Positions 9,682-16,841 of a stretch of 64,000 bases of DNA are shown one piece after another. A model generated the notes under the pieces. That model did no database searches. It saw nothing but the letters and a program-made list of their open reading frames with translations, and was not told where the DNA came from. Both the position numbers and the translations under genes were made by a program. The stretch covers positions 177,489 to 241,488 of the forward strand of contig CATJXY010000034.1 of assembly GCA_949744505.1 (NCBI GenBank), written 5' to 3'. This stretch comes from an uncultured Erysipelotrichaceae bacterium. GTDB taxonomy: Bacteria > Bacillota_I > Bacilli_A > Erysipelotrichales > Erysipelotrichaceae. How positions within the stretch are numbered: the first letter of the stretch is position 1; every line of letters begins with the position of its first letter.

Positions 9682-9790
9682 TATTTTCACCTTCTTTATC
9701 ACTTTTATTAGTTTCTACAAATTCATCACCTAAATTTGAAAATGTATTAATTTTAATATTATTAATGCAAAATCTTGGTTCTATTTCAAT
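9674..9790 (-). pseudogene. Possible C-terminal remnant of a gene formerly upstream of rbgA
   Basis: A reading frame without start codon runs 38 codons and ends in TAA overlapping the rbgA start. The translation ends in a hydrophilic acidic tail (NLGDEFVETNKSDKEGENNE) that looks like a real protein C-terminus rather than translated spacer, and the stop/start overlap resembles a coupled operon junction. No ATG, GTG or TTG with a ribosome site is seen at its 5' end. It could be the leftover of a gene cut off when the accessory block at 9.8-13.7 kb inserted. A chance open frame in AT-rich DNA is the alternative. Confidence 0.3.
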
Positions 9791-9828
9791 TTATAATTTA
9801 TCATTCTAGTCTTTTTCATACTGAAATC

Positions 9829-10602
9829 TTAATCACTTATTTTAACAGCCAGTTCTAATGCAAGCAAAACAACCTCTTTTTTCTTATCTATATTTACCAT
9901 TCCATTTAAGCTACGCTCATCCCATTGTACTCCATCTAAATTATCCCCAGCATAATAAAATGTAAAATAATCCGAATGAATTCTATTGCAAACAGCCGCA
10001 ATAACAGATCCTTCCATTTCAACGCAAACGGCTCCCTGTTGTTTAAAATAATTAATCTTTTCTCTTGTTTCTCTATAAAAAGCATCTGTTGTCCACGTAT
10101 ACCCTTTTGTATATTCAAAATTATACTCATCTAAAATTTCTAAAAATTCTTCACAATATTTTGGATTCAGTTCAATCGTATCACTCTCTTCCGCATAATG
10201 ATAACTTGTTCCTTCATCTCGAAATGCTTTTGTCGGTATGATGATAGAACAATCTTCTATTTTTGAATCCAATACTCCACAATTTCCGAAAATAATAAAT
10301 GTTCTCACACCTTGTGCATAAAGTTGTTCCAAATCTGCACTGATCCATGGTCCACTTACACCGGCCATAAACAAAGTTATCTTAACATTTTTATAAGTTA
10401 AAATATATACTGGTCTTTCAAAGTTTGTCATAGAGATATATCCAACTTCTCGACATGGAAAATTCTCAACTATACTCTTAAATAAATGTCTGGAAAAAAC
10501 ACCTACTGCAACACTTGGTAATACAATTTTATCATTTTGTCCTTCTTTAAATTTAATTCCTTTTGCTTGAATAAACCCCTCTTCACGACTATACCGAATC
10601 AT
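9829..10602 (-). CDS. Nucleoside phosphorylase/nucleosidase family protein
   Basis: Member of the PNP/UDP phosphorylase superfamily (purine or uridine phosphorylase, or AMP nucleosidase-like). Visible family features are the GVSGPWISADLEQL segment, FIIFGNCGVLDSKIEDCSIIIPTKAF with the core glycine-rich strand, and VCVEMEGSVIAAVC (about 198-211), which corresponds to the VEMEG ribose-binding motif. The usual catalytic Asp region reads AGDNLDG. 257 residues fits the family. Substrate cannot be assigned. It is the last gene of a five-gene block downstream of lepB and starts 2 nt after the oxidoreductase gene. Confidence 0.75.
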   Translation of the reverse strand: MIRYSREEGFIQAKGIKFKEGQNDKIVLPSVAVGVFSRHLFKSIVENFPCREVGYISMTNFERPVYILTYKNVKITLFMAGVSGPWISADLEQLYAQGVRTFIIFGNCGVLDSKIEDCSIIIPTKAFRDEGTSYHYAEESDTIELNPKYCEEFLEILDEYNFEYTKGYTWTTDAFYRETREKINYFKQQGAVCVEMEGSVIAAVCNRIHSDYFTFYYAGDNLDGVQWDERSLNGMVNIDKKKEVVLLALELAVKISD

Positions 10603-10604
10603 TT

Positions 10605-11579
10605 TTATTTTCCTCCATTTCTCATCTCATCAATTAATCCCAATGCATCTATGGCCTCATCAAGAGTTGTTCCATAATTATACTTGTGATTCGATTGATA
10701 CTGAATAAAATTTTCTACTTCTTTCTTATAAAGATTTTCAGGTTCATACTCTTTCACATATTCACCCAGGCTTGATTTTATTATCATCTTTTTTATTGAA
10801 CTTTCTCCAAATGCACCATTAACCTCAATACTTCCTTTTGTACCATAAATTAAAAGATGATTTCCCGCAAATGGCATTGTATGAGAGGATTGAATGACAA
10901 TATCTTTATCATCATATATCATCAACATTGTTTCATTTCCATATGTTTCTGAAAATCCGTTTAAATGAAAACTGCCAACCACCTTTTTTGGCATTTTAAA
11001 AAGTCCCAGCATCAAATCCAGCACATGAATTCCATTATCCGTTAATGTACCCCCACCACTTTGTAAACGATTTAATTTCCATAAAGAAGAATCTTTATGC
11101 GGATTGATTGCGAACCCCCACTGTCCCCAACAACTTACAATTTCACCAATTTCTTTATTCTCTAAGATATATTGCAAATCTTCATAAGCTTTTTGATGGC
11201 GCAAATGATGTGCTACCATAAATGGAATATTCTTATCATTTAATATATCTTTTATCTGTTTAGCTTCCTCATAATTTCTAGCCAATGGCTTTTCACAAAT
11301 AATTGGTTTCCCATATTGGACACACTGCTCAATTGTTTCTTTATGTAAAAAAGGTGGATTAGCAATATAAATCAAATCATAGGTTTCATCTTTTAGCATT
11401 TTTGAAATATTTGTATAATATGATTTAATTCCATATTCATCACAGATTTTCCTTAATTTTTCTTCATTTCGTGATTGAATTGCTGATACAACACAGATTT
11501 CTGAATCTTTTAAAGCAGGAATTGTTCTTTTATAAGCACTTCCGGTTGCTCCAATGATGACCATCTTTTTTCTTTCCAT
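10605..11579 (-). CDS. Gfo/Idh/MocA family oxidoreductase
   Basis: NAD(P)-dependent sugar or cyclitol dehydrogenase-like protein. The N-terminal Rossmann domain starts MVIIGATGSAYKRTIPAL and contains the family EKP motif (IICEKPLARNYEEA), where the Lys is catalytic. The C-terminal domain has GGGTLTDNGIHVLDLM, matching the G-x-D-x-G-x-H-x-x-D segment that contributes the conserved Asp and His. 324 residues is typical. The substrate is unknown; the neighbouring nucleoside phosphorylase suggests, but does not prove, salvage or sugar catabolism. Confidence 0.85.
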   Translation of the reverse strand: MERKKMVIIGATGSAYKRTIPALKDSEICVVSAIQSRNEEKLRKICDEYGIKSYYTNISKMLKDETYDLIYIANPPFLHKETIEQCVQYGKPIICEKPLARNYEEAKQIKDILNDKNIPFMVAHHLRHQKAYEDLQYILENKEIGEIVSCWGQWGFAINPHKDSSLWKLNRLQSGGGTLTDNGIHVLDLMLGLFKMPKKVVGSFHLNGFSETYGNETMLMIYDDKDIVIQSSHTMPFAGNHLLIYGTKGSIEVNGAFGESSIKKMIIKSSLGEYVKEYEPENLYKKEVENFIQYQSNHKYNYGTTLDEAIDALGLIDEMRNGGK

Positions 11580-11625
11580 ATCAGGATTCCTTTCTATACT
11601 TTCTATATATTTTTAATCATAAGAT

Positions 11626-12429
11626 TTACTTTAAATGACGATACTGAGGTTCATTGATGAGTTTCAAATCAATTTCTTCTGAATTTTCTTTAACCTCATA
11701 TTCATAAGGGACTCCATTGCAAAAAACAGAAACATGATGAAGCCCCCATTTATCCCATACACAATAATTAAATTCTTCATGGTTATAAATTTTTTCTAAT
11801 TGCTTCTCTATTTTACAATTTTTAACATCATATACGTTTTCTTTATTAGTCTTTGGATATGTTTGTAGTTTTTCATTATCTGTTAGTGTTCTCACTATCT
11901 GCCATCCTATGTCTTCAGTTGTTTTAAAAGGTTCAAACCCAATATCCAAATAAATCTTCACAGCAAGCCAACTGGTTGTTTGAGTATGCAGAATGATTTT
12001 ATTATAATTTAATTCCTTTGCCAAATGAATTCCTTTCGAAATAAGCGGTTTAGAGAGATGTTTTCCCTGATAAGAACGTTTAATCGCAACCCAATCCATT
12101 GCCGCTGCATAACCATATTCTTTCTGTTTTAGCGGTGAAATTGTCGCTGTCCCTACCTTTTCTTGAGAATCATTCTTCACAATAAAAATACACCTTTTAC
12201 TTAATTCATCAATAAAAGAATCGTAGAAGCTATGAAAGATTGACTCTCCTTCTCTAATCGAGGTAAATTCTCCACTTTCAATATGTATTTGAATCCAATC
12301 TATCTTATCTTTTTTTTGATAAAACTCAAAATGGAATCCTTCAGGCAAATCAAATTCAGGACAATGTTCCGTATCGTCATAACTCATGATTAATTCATGG
12401 TATCGAATCGTATTATCCAATGTTTTCAT
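11626..12429 (-). CDS. GNAT family N-acetyltransferase
   Basis: Acetyl-CoA dependent transferase. The central part (about 85-175) shows the GNAT core: an RCIFIVKNDSQEKVGTATI strand pair, a MDWVAIKRSYQGKHLSKPLI segment corresponding to motif A (normally Q/R-x-x-G-x-G/A, here SYQGKHL), then YNKIILHTQTTSWLAVKIYLDIGFEPF, the usual C-terminal motif B region. The last 80 residues are an extra domain with no recognised motif. The acceptor is unknown. It lies in the accessory block between lepB and rbgA with an AAGGTG ribosome site. Confidence 0.8.
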   Translation of the reverse strand: MKTLDNTIRYHELIMSYDDTEHCPEFDLPEGFHFEFYQKKDKIDWIQIHIESGEFTSIREGESIFHSFYDSFIDELSKRCIFIVKNDSQEKVGTATISPLKQKEYGYAAAMDWVAIKRSYQGKHLSKPLISKGIHLAKELNYNKIILHTQTTSWLAVKIYLDIGFEPFKTTEDIGWQIVRTLTDNEKLQTYPKTNKENVYDVKNCKIEKQLEKIYNHEEFNYCVWDKWGLHHVSVFCNGVPYEYEVKENSEEIDLKLINEPQYRHLK

Positions 12430-12456
12430 TCAAACTCACCTTTTGTAAATTTCTCG

Positions 12457-12945
12457 TTACCGTTTATCAATAACATCAACGACTTCCCCGATATACATTC
12501 GATGTGGTTCTTCTATGTCATAAAATTTCTCAATAACAGAAGAATCCATATTTTTCACATCCAGATCTTGAAAATAAATTTTCTTACACAGTATTGTCAA
12601 TTGCGCTTCTTTAAAAGTTACTGCATCATCCATAAAAGACGCTGTCAAATCAGTTAATGCAACTTTATCTGAATCTCTTCCTGATTTACTACCAAGCAAT
12701 GCTAAATCTTTTCTATATTTATGATCATAAAAACTGACTGTGAAATAATCATTTTCTTCCATAAATTCATATGTATAACGAATTGGTTTTACGTAAACAG
12801 TAACAACCGGCTTATTCCATAAAGTACCCAATCCACCCCAACTTATTGTCATCGTATTAAATTTATCAGAATTTCCAGCTGTCAAAAGTGCCCATTCCTT
12901 ATCCAACACATACAAAGGTGCTACATTAAAATCTTTTAAATTCAT
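12457..12945 (-). CDS. Flavin reductase-like FMN-binding split-barrel protein
   Basis: About 162 residues resembling the flavin reductase-like family (PF01613 type): an N-terminal strand WALLTAGNSDKFNTMTISWGG, which is the usual FMN-binding T/N-x-M-x-x-S-W region, then KPVVTVYVKPIRYTYEFMEENDYFTVSFY, the second hallmark. The ATG at 12945 is chosen because AGGAG lies upstream at good spacing; the frame continues 13 codons further up, overlapping the ATPase gene, without a ribosome site. Could act as a small NAD(P)H:FMN oxidoreductase or a split-barrel redox protein; substrate unknown. Confidence 0.7.
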   Translation of the reverse strand: MNLKDFNVAPLYVLDKEWALLTAGNSDKFNTMTISWGGLGTLWNKPVVTVYVKPIRYTYEFMEENDYFTVSFYDHKYRKDLALLGSKSGRDSDKVALTDLTASFMDDAVTFKEAQLTILCKKIYFQDLDVKNMDSSVIEKFYDIEEPHRMYIGEVVDVIDKR

Positions 12946-12976
12946 CTTTTTTTCTCTCCTTTTACTTAAAATATAA

Positions 12977-13720
12977 TTAATCATCTAAAAGCATTTGTTG
13001 CATTTTAAGAGGATCATTTAAATATGCTTTATAATAACTGTAAATATCTGTTTTTTCAAAGTCTATCTTTTCAAATCCATGATTTAGATCAAATATTTCA
13101 CCATCACGATAGCTGATAAGAATGGGTGAATGTGAAGCTATGATAAATTGACTCCCACGTTTTACCAAATCATCTATCATTTTGATCATTGCCATTTGAC
13201 TTAACGGAGATAATGCCGATTCAGGCTCATCCAAAATATATAAACCTTGATCTGTAAAACGATTTTTCATTAATTTCAAAAAGGATTCACCATGTGAACA
13301 TTCATGAAGATTTCCACCATATGAATCATATAAATTAAAAAATTCATCCTCTTCTACAAGGCGTTGTACTTCTGTGGAAAAATTATAAAAACTTTCAGCT
13401 CTTAAAAAGAATTTTGTTTTCGCTTGTCTTTGCTTTGAAATAAACAAATAATCAGATAACGATGATGTCGTATCCAAAGTGGAAAATCGAAAATTTTGTG
13501 TCCCACCCTCTGCATTTAAACCCAAAGCTACTGCAATCGCTTCAATGAAAGTAGATTTTCCGATTCCATTTTCTCCAACAAAAAAAGTGACAGGAGAAGT
13601 GAAATCAAGGCTACTGAATTGTTTGATCACATCAATATTAAACGGATATCTATCAAAAGATTTGATTCTATCCCGATTTAAAGTTATTTTTTTGATAATC
13701 AATTTGTCTTCCTCGTACAT
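12977..13720 (-). CDS. AAA family ATPase (SMC/ABC-like, AAA_21 type)
   Basis: Stand-alone ABC-like ATPase of about 247 residues. It has Walker A GENGIGKST, a CSHGESFLKLM segment equivalent to the ABC signature, Walker B LYILDEPESAL and the H-loop in IIASHSP. No coiled coil or nuclease domain is attached. Such proteins often work with a partner nuclease in defence or DNA metabolism, but no partner is encoded here, so no defence role is claimed. ATG 13720 is chosen over a GTG 18 bases upstream because GGAG lies 8 nt from it. It starts 29 nt after the lepB stop. Confidence 0.8.
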   Translation of the reverse strand: MYEEDKLIIKKITLNRDRIKSFDRYPFNIDVIKQFSSLDFTSPVTFFVGENGIGKSTFIEAIAVALGLNAEGGTQNFRFSTLDTTSSLSDYLFISKQRQAKTKFFLRAESFYNFSTEVQRLVEEDEFFNLYDSYGGNLHECSHGESFLKLMKNRFTDQGLYILDEPESALSPLSQMAMIKMIDDLVKRGSQFIIASHSPILISYRDGEIFDLNHGFEKIDFEKTDIYSYYKAYLNDPLKMQQMLLDD

Positions 13721-13749
13721 ATCTAATTCTCCGTTCACCTATCTAATTT

Positions 13750-14334
13750 TTAATACTTACCGAAACGGTTAAAAGGATAAAAAATCAAAGCTAATCTACT
13801 ACTAATTTGATCTTTTTTAAATGCACCATATCGTCTTGAATCACTTGAAATAGGTCGATTATCACCCAAGCACCAATATTCATCTTCCATTAGATAAACC
13901 GGTCCGAAATCACTTGTAAATTGACCGTATAATTCTGTTTGTTCTTTTACAAAATCAAAATCAAGATAAGATTCTTCCACCACTTTATCATCCACATAAA
14001 GTACTCCGGATTTACATTCTATTTTTTCATTCGGCAAACCGATAACACGCTTAACCAAATATTCTTTCTTATCTTCGATATAAATAATAACGATATCGTT
14101 TCGCTTTATCCCACTTAAATTAGTAAATACAATATCAGCAATTCCCAAATCTTGATCAATCAAAGTTGGGTACATTGAATCTCCCTGAACTTTCACAGGT
14201 CGTGCAATAAAATGAAAACATAATGTCAATACAAGGTATGTTAAAATAAAAATCTTGAAAATATCCAATGCTTCAATTAATACTTTTCCTAAAAGACTTT
14301 TCGGTTCTTTTCTTTCTTTTTTCAATCTTCTCAT
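13750..14334 (-). CDS. lepB: Signal peptidase I
   Basis: Membrane serine protease that removes signal peptides from secreted proteins. One N-terminal transmembrane helix (about 21-43) is followed by the catalytic Ser53 in GDSMYPTL and Lys95 in YLVKRVIG, then the conserved GDNRPISSDSRRYG box. 194 residues is standard for Gram-positive SipS-type enzymes. The start has a short AGAGG site. It is transcribed after the rplS terminator from its own likely promoter and probably leads the five accessory genes that follow. Confidence 0.96.
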   Translation of the reverse strand: MRRLKKERKEPKSLLGKVLIEALDIFKIFILTYLVLTLCFHFIARPVKVQGDSMYPTLIDQDLGIADIVFTNLSGIKRNDIVIIYIEDKKEYLVKRVIGLPNEKIECKSGVLYVDDKVVEESYLDFDFVKEQTELYGQFTSDFGPVYLMEDEYWCLGDNRPISSDSRRYGAFKKDQISSRLALIFYPFNRFGKY

Positions 14335-14358
14335 AAATACCTCTTGTTGAAATTTTCT

Positions 14359-14388
14359 TATTTCATTTTACTCCACTTCATTATTTTT
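14359..14388 (-). promoter_or_regulatory. Promoter of lepB
   Basis: TTGTAA followed after exactly 17 bp by TAAAAT, roughly 30 bp upstream of the lepB ATG and downstream of the rplS terminator. Coordinates are approximate to a base or two. Supports lepB being transcribed separately from rplS. Confidence 0.5.
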
Positions 14389-14427
14389 TACAACATAAAC
14401 TCAATTCATGCTCAAGTATAAGTAAAC

Positions 14428-14453
14428 AAAAAAAGCCGGATACCCGACTTTTC
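14428..14453 (-). terminator. Intrinsic terminator of rplS
   Basis: Stem AAAGTCGG / CCGGCTTT with a GTAT loop and a following T run on the minus strand, six bases after the rplS stop codon. Strong and compact. Confidence 0.88.
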
Positions 14454-14458
14454 TAAAG

Positions 14459-14806
14459 CTAACGAACTTCTTTAATACGTGCAGCTTTACCTGAACGTCC
14501 ACGCAAGTAATACAATTTGCTTCTTCTTACTTTACCGTGTTTCAAAACAACAATCTTATCAATGATTGGAGAATGTACCGGGAATGTTCTTTCCACACCT
14601 ACCTGTGAAGAAATCTTTCTTACAGTAAATGTTTCAGCAATTCCTTTACCACTACGAGCGATTACAACACCTTCAAATGCCTGAATACGACTCTTATCTC
14701 CTTCTTTGATTTTTACATCAACACGCACTGTGCATCCCGGTCTAAAATCAGGAATATCATTGCGAAGTTGGTTTTTAGTGATTTCGTTTACTAAATTCAA
14801 ATTCAT
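14459..14806 (-). CDS. rplS: 50S ribosomal protein L19
   Basis: Ribosomal protein bL19, 115 residues, located at the subunit interface. The conserved [16 protein letters not shown] and [17 protein letters not shown] segments are intact, and the C-terminus [20 protein letters not shown] is the usual basic end. It has a dedicated promoter and leader and an AGGAG ribosome site, and is followed at once by a terminator, so it forms a monocistronic unit that can also receive readthrough from trmD. Confidence 0.98.
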   Translation of the reverse strand: MNLNLVNEITKNQLRNDIPDFRPGCTVRVDVKIKEGDKSRIQAFEGVVIARSGKGIAETFTVRKISSQVGVERTFPVHSPIIDKIVVLKHGKVRRSKLYYLRGRSGKAARIKEVR

Positions 14807-14819
14807 CTTCTTAATCTCC

Positions 14820-14870
14820 TTTTTCTATTATTTAATCATTAGCTCATTCGTAATTTTACCAGCGGAACCA
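14820..14870 (-). ncRNA. L19 leader-type regulatory RNA
   Basis: The rplS 5' untranslated region contains the short segment TTCCGCTGGTAAAATTACGA followed by ATGAGCTA. An outer ATCAT / ATGAT pairing encloses inner GCT / AGC pairing. Position and motif content fit the L19 leader found upstream of rplS in many Bacillota, thought to mediate feedback by L19. Assignment is from memory of the motif, not from a covariance-model search. Confidence 0.55.
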
Positions 14871-14892
14871 TGATGCTTTATAAAGCTTCATT

Positions 14893-14921
14893 AATATACC
14901 ATAAAGATACAATAAAATCAA
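14893..14921 (-). promoter_or_regulatory. Promoter of rplS
   Basis: TTGATT and TATATT separated by 17 bp, about 90 bp upstream of the rplS start and just upstream of the leader RNA. Coordinates are approximate to a few bases. Confidence 0.65.
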
Positions 14922-14960
14922 TGCTTTTTTACATTTATATAACTTTTAAACAGATTTGCC

Positions 14961-15686
14961 TTATAAATCTTCCTCAGTTTTTATTTCATTCAAAAACTTA
15001 ACTTCTTCTTTATTCAATTCATAATTTTCCAAAAGATCGGGTCTATATCTTAAGGTTTTCCGTAAGCTTTCTTTTAAGCGAAATTTTCGAATATTCTCAT
15101 GATGCCCGGATAGAAGAACTTCGGGAACGGTTTTTCCGTCATATTCTACCGGATGGGTATATTGAGGATATTCTAAAAGACCATTTTCAAAACTCTCATC
15201 CTCATGAGAGGCTTGCGTAATTACCCCATCGACTAAACGAACAATTGCATCGGTAATAACCATGGAAGCAACTTCTCCACCCGTAAGCACATAATCCCCA
15301 ATGCTCATCGATTCATCCACATAATCCATGATTCTTTCATCAAAACCTTCATAATGTCCACATATTAAAATAATGTGTTCTTTCTTAACATACTCTCTTG
15401 CGATAGATTGTTTAAATACTCTTCCGACCGGTGCAAGAAGAATGACATGTGACTGTTCATTACGGATACTTTTCAAAGCATCCAAAACAGGTTGGCACTG
15501 TAAAATCATTCCCTGCCCTCCACCAAAAGGGTAATCATCCACACGGTGATGCTTATCTTGGGTAAAACTTCTAATATCTACGGTTTCAATTTCCGCAAGA
15601 TTTTTTAAACGAGCTTTCTTCATGATTGAAGTATTTAAAAATCCATCAAACATTTCAGGAAAAAGTGTCAAAATTGTAATTTTCAT
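14961..15686 (-). CDS. trmD: tRNA (guanine-N1-)-methyltransferase
   Basis: SPOUT-class enzyme that makes m1G37 in tRNAs reading CNN and CGG codons, preventing frameshifts. The trefoil-knot segments are clear: LLAPVGRVFKQ, LICGHYEGFDERI and SIGDYVLTGGEVA, with the DERI aspartate in the active site. PFGGGQGMILQ lies in the N-terminal part. 241 residues is standard. It overlaps the end of rimM by 4 nt, so the two are translationally coupled. Confidence 0.97.
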   Translation of the reverse strand: MKITILTLFPEMFDGFLNTSIMKKARLKNLAEIETVDIRSFTQDKHHRVDDYPFGGGQGMILQCQPVLDALKSIRNEQSHVILLAPVGRVFKQSIAREYVKKEHIILICGHYEGFDERIMDYVDESMSIGDYVLTGGEVASMVITDAIVRLVDGVITQASHEDESFENGLLEYPQYTHPVEYDGKTVPEVLLSGHHENIRKFRLKESLRKTLRYRPDLLENYELNKEEVKFLNEIKTEEDL

Positions 15687-16186
15687 AATAATCCCTCAAT
15701 TACATTGATCGTAATTGTTTGAGCTTCTAAATCAACACTCTTTATAAATGAAGGAACATAAGGCACAAGAAATTCCTTATTTTCTCCTTTGATTCGCAAA
15801 CAATTATTGGCTCCGGTCTCAACAATTTCAACTACTTTACCAAGGTATCTTCCTAATTGATCTAAAGCTTCTAACCCTTTCAATTGAAAATAATAATACT
15901 CTCCCTTTTTTAAAGAATGAATCAAATTTTTATCAATATAGAGAAAGCAATGCTTATATTTTTCGATCAAATTAATATCCTCATAACCTTTAAAGACAAG
16001 GTATACTGTCTGTTGCTGGATTTTATATGAAGCTATCTCAAAAGGAATCATTTCATTATGAAATTCAACATATATAGTATTTCCTTTTTTAAAACGTTGA
16101 TTTGGAAAGTCACTCAAACTCCTTACTTTTACTTCACCTTTTAATCCATGTGTTGAAACAATTTCTCCAATCCGTATCGTTTCCAT
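15683..16186 (-). CDS. rimM: Ribosome maturation factor RimM
   Basis: 30S assembly factor that binds S19. It opens with IRIGEIVSTHGLKGEVKVRSLSDFP, the diagnostic RimM start, and has a C-terminal PRC-barrel domain ending VPYVPSFIKSVDLEAQTI. 167 residues is normal. It lies between khpA and trmD, as in other Bacillota, downstream of a hairpin that could attenuate expression. Confidence 0.96.
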   Translation of the reverse strand: METIRIGEIVSTHGLKGEVKVRSLSDFPNQRFKKGNTIYVEFHNEMIPFEIASYKIQQQTVYLVFKGYEDINLIEKYKHCFLYIDKNLIHSLKKGEYYYFQLKGLEALDQLGRYLGKVVEIVETGANNCLRIKGENKEFLVPYVPSFIKSVDLEAQTITINVIEGLL

Positions 16187-16205
16187 AATTTAATTCCTCC
16201 AATCA

Positions 16206-16230
16206 AGAAAAAGGATGCAATCCGCATCCT
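16206..16230 (-). terminator. Weak terminator or attenuator between khpA and rimM
   Basis: Stem AGGATGC / GCATCCT with a GGATT loop and a short T-rich tail (TTTTTC) on the minus strand. The khpA stop codon overlaps the start of the stem. Because rimM and trmD have no other visible promoter, this probably reduces rather than ends transcription; an RNA-processing or stability role is also possible. Confidence 0.5.
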
Positions 16231-16477
16231 AATAAGATTCAAACTTAATCGTAATCTTTTTATTCCCAATGCGAGAAGCAATACTCATCATTTGACGAAT
16301 AGCACTCGCCATTTGCCCTTGACGACCAATAAGACGTGCAACATCTTCACTGTCTGCATAAACATAAAGAAGAACTTCATTTTCATTTAAACTAGGCATC
16401 GTCTTTACAGAAATTTTTTCTGTATTGGAAACCATCGGTTCGATCAAGTTAAATAAAACTTGCTCCAATTCGCTCAT
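16229..16477 (-). CDS. khpA: KH-domain RNA-binding protein KhpA (YlqC)
   Basis: Small 82-residue protein made of one KH domain; the GxxG loop is GRQGQ (about 57-61), preceded by VARLI. KhpA family proteins pair with KhpB/EloR to bind RNA and affect cell elongation in streptococci. It starts 2 nt after rpsP, the conserved rpsP-khpA-rimM-trmD order. The stop codon is embedded in the downstream hairpin. Confidence 0.93.
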   Translation of the reverse strand: MSELEQVLFNLIEPMVSNTEKISVKTMPSLNENEVLLYVYADSEDVARLIGRQGQMASAIRQMMSIASRIGNKKITIKFESY

Positions 16478-16479
16478 AA

Positions 16480-16752
16480 CTATTTTGCACTCTTTTCATC
16501 ATGCAAACGCTTCATGATACCCTGTTTAGACAAGATATTACGAACAGTATCAGAAGGCTGAGCTCCGTTATGCAACCATTTCATTGCCAATTCTTCATCA
16601 AGAGTTACTTCAGCCGGAACAGTTGTCGGATTGTATGTTCCGATTGTTTCGATAAAACGTCCATCTCTTGGACTTCTTGAATCTGCTGCTACAATTCTAT
16701 AGAAAGGTGCTTTTTTCTTACCCATTCTTTTTAAACGTAATTTTACTGCCAT
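16480..16752 (-). CDS. rpsP: 30S ribosomal protein S16
   Basis: Ribosomal protein bS16, 90 residues. It begins [25 protein letters not shown] after the Met, diagnostic for S16, and contains [18 protein letters not shown] lies upstream of the ATG. It is driven by a consensus promoter that overlaps the ftsK terminator, with a leader of only about 24 nt. Confidence 0.98.
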   Translation of the reverse strand: MAVKLRLKRMGKKKAPFYRIVAADSRSPRDGRFIETIGTYNPTTVPAEVTLDEELAMKWLHNGAQPSDTVRNILSKQGIMKRLHDEKSAK

Positions 16753-16782
16753 AATTATTTCCTCCTATTTTCAACGTTTTCT

Positions 16783-16811
16783 ATTATAGCGAACAAAACA
16801 AAAGGTGTCAA
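16783..16811 (-). promoter_or_regulatory. Consensus promoter of rpsP operon, overlapping the ftsK terminator
   Basis: Perfect sigma-A hexamers, TTGACA (16806-16811) and TATAAT (16783-16788), with an ideal 17-bp spacer. The -35 hexamer is part of the 3' arm of the ftsK terminator stem, and the terminator T tract forms the spacer. Confidence 0.92.
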
Positions 16812-16832
16812 GCATTTTTACTTAACACCCTT
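16793..16832 (-). terminator. Intrinsic terminator of ftsK
   Basis: Nine-base stem GGTGTTAAG / CTTGACACC (one wobble pair) with an 8-nt loop, followed by TTTTGTTTTG on the minus strand, 10 nt after the ftsK stop. It shares bases with the rpsP promoter. Confidence 0.85.
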
Positions 16833-16841
16833 AAATTATGT

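Noticed and set aside
9936..10130. Minus-strand alternative frame in the nucleoside phosphorylase gene
   Set aside because: The main frame is intact and has family motifs; the shadow has none.
12977..13720. AAA ATPase as part of a phage defence system
   Set aside because: No nuclease, toxin or reverse transcriptase partner adjacent; kept as a low-interest finding rather than a defence call.
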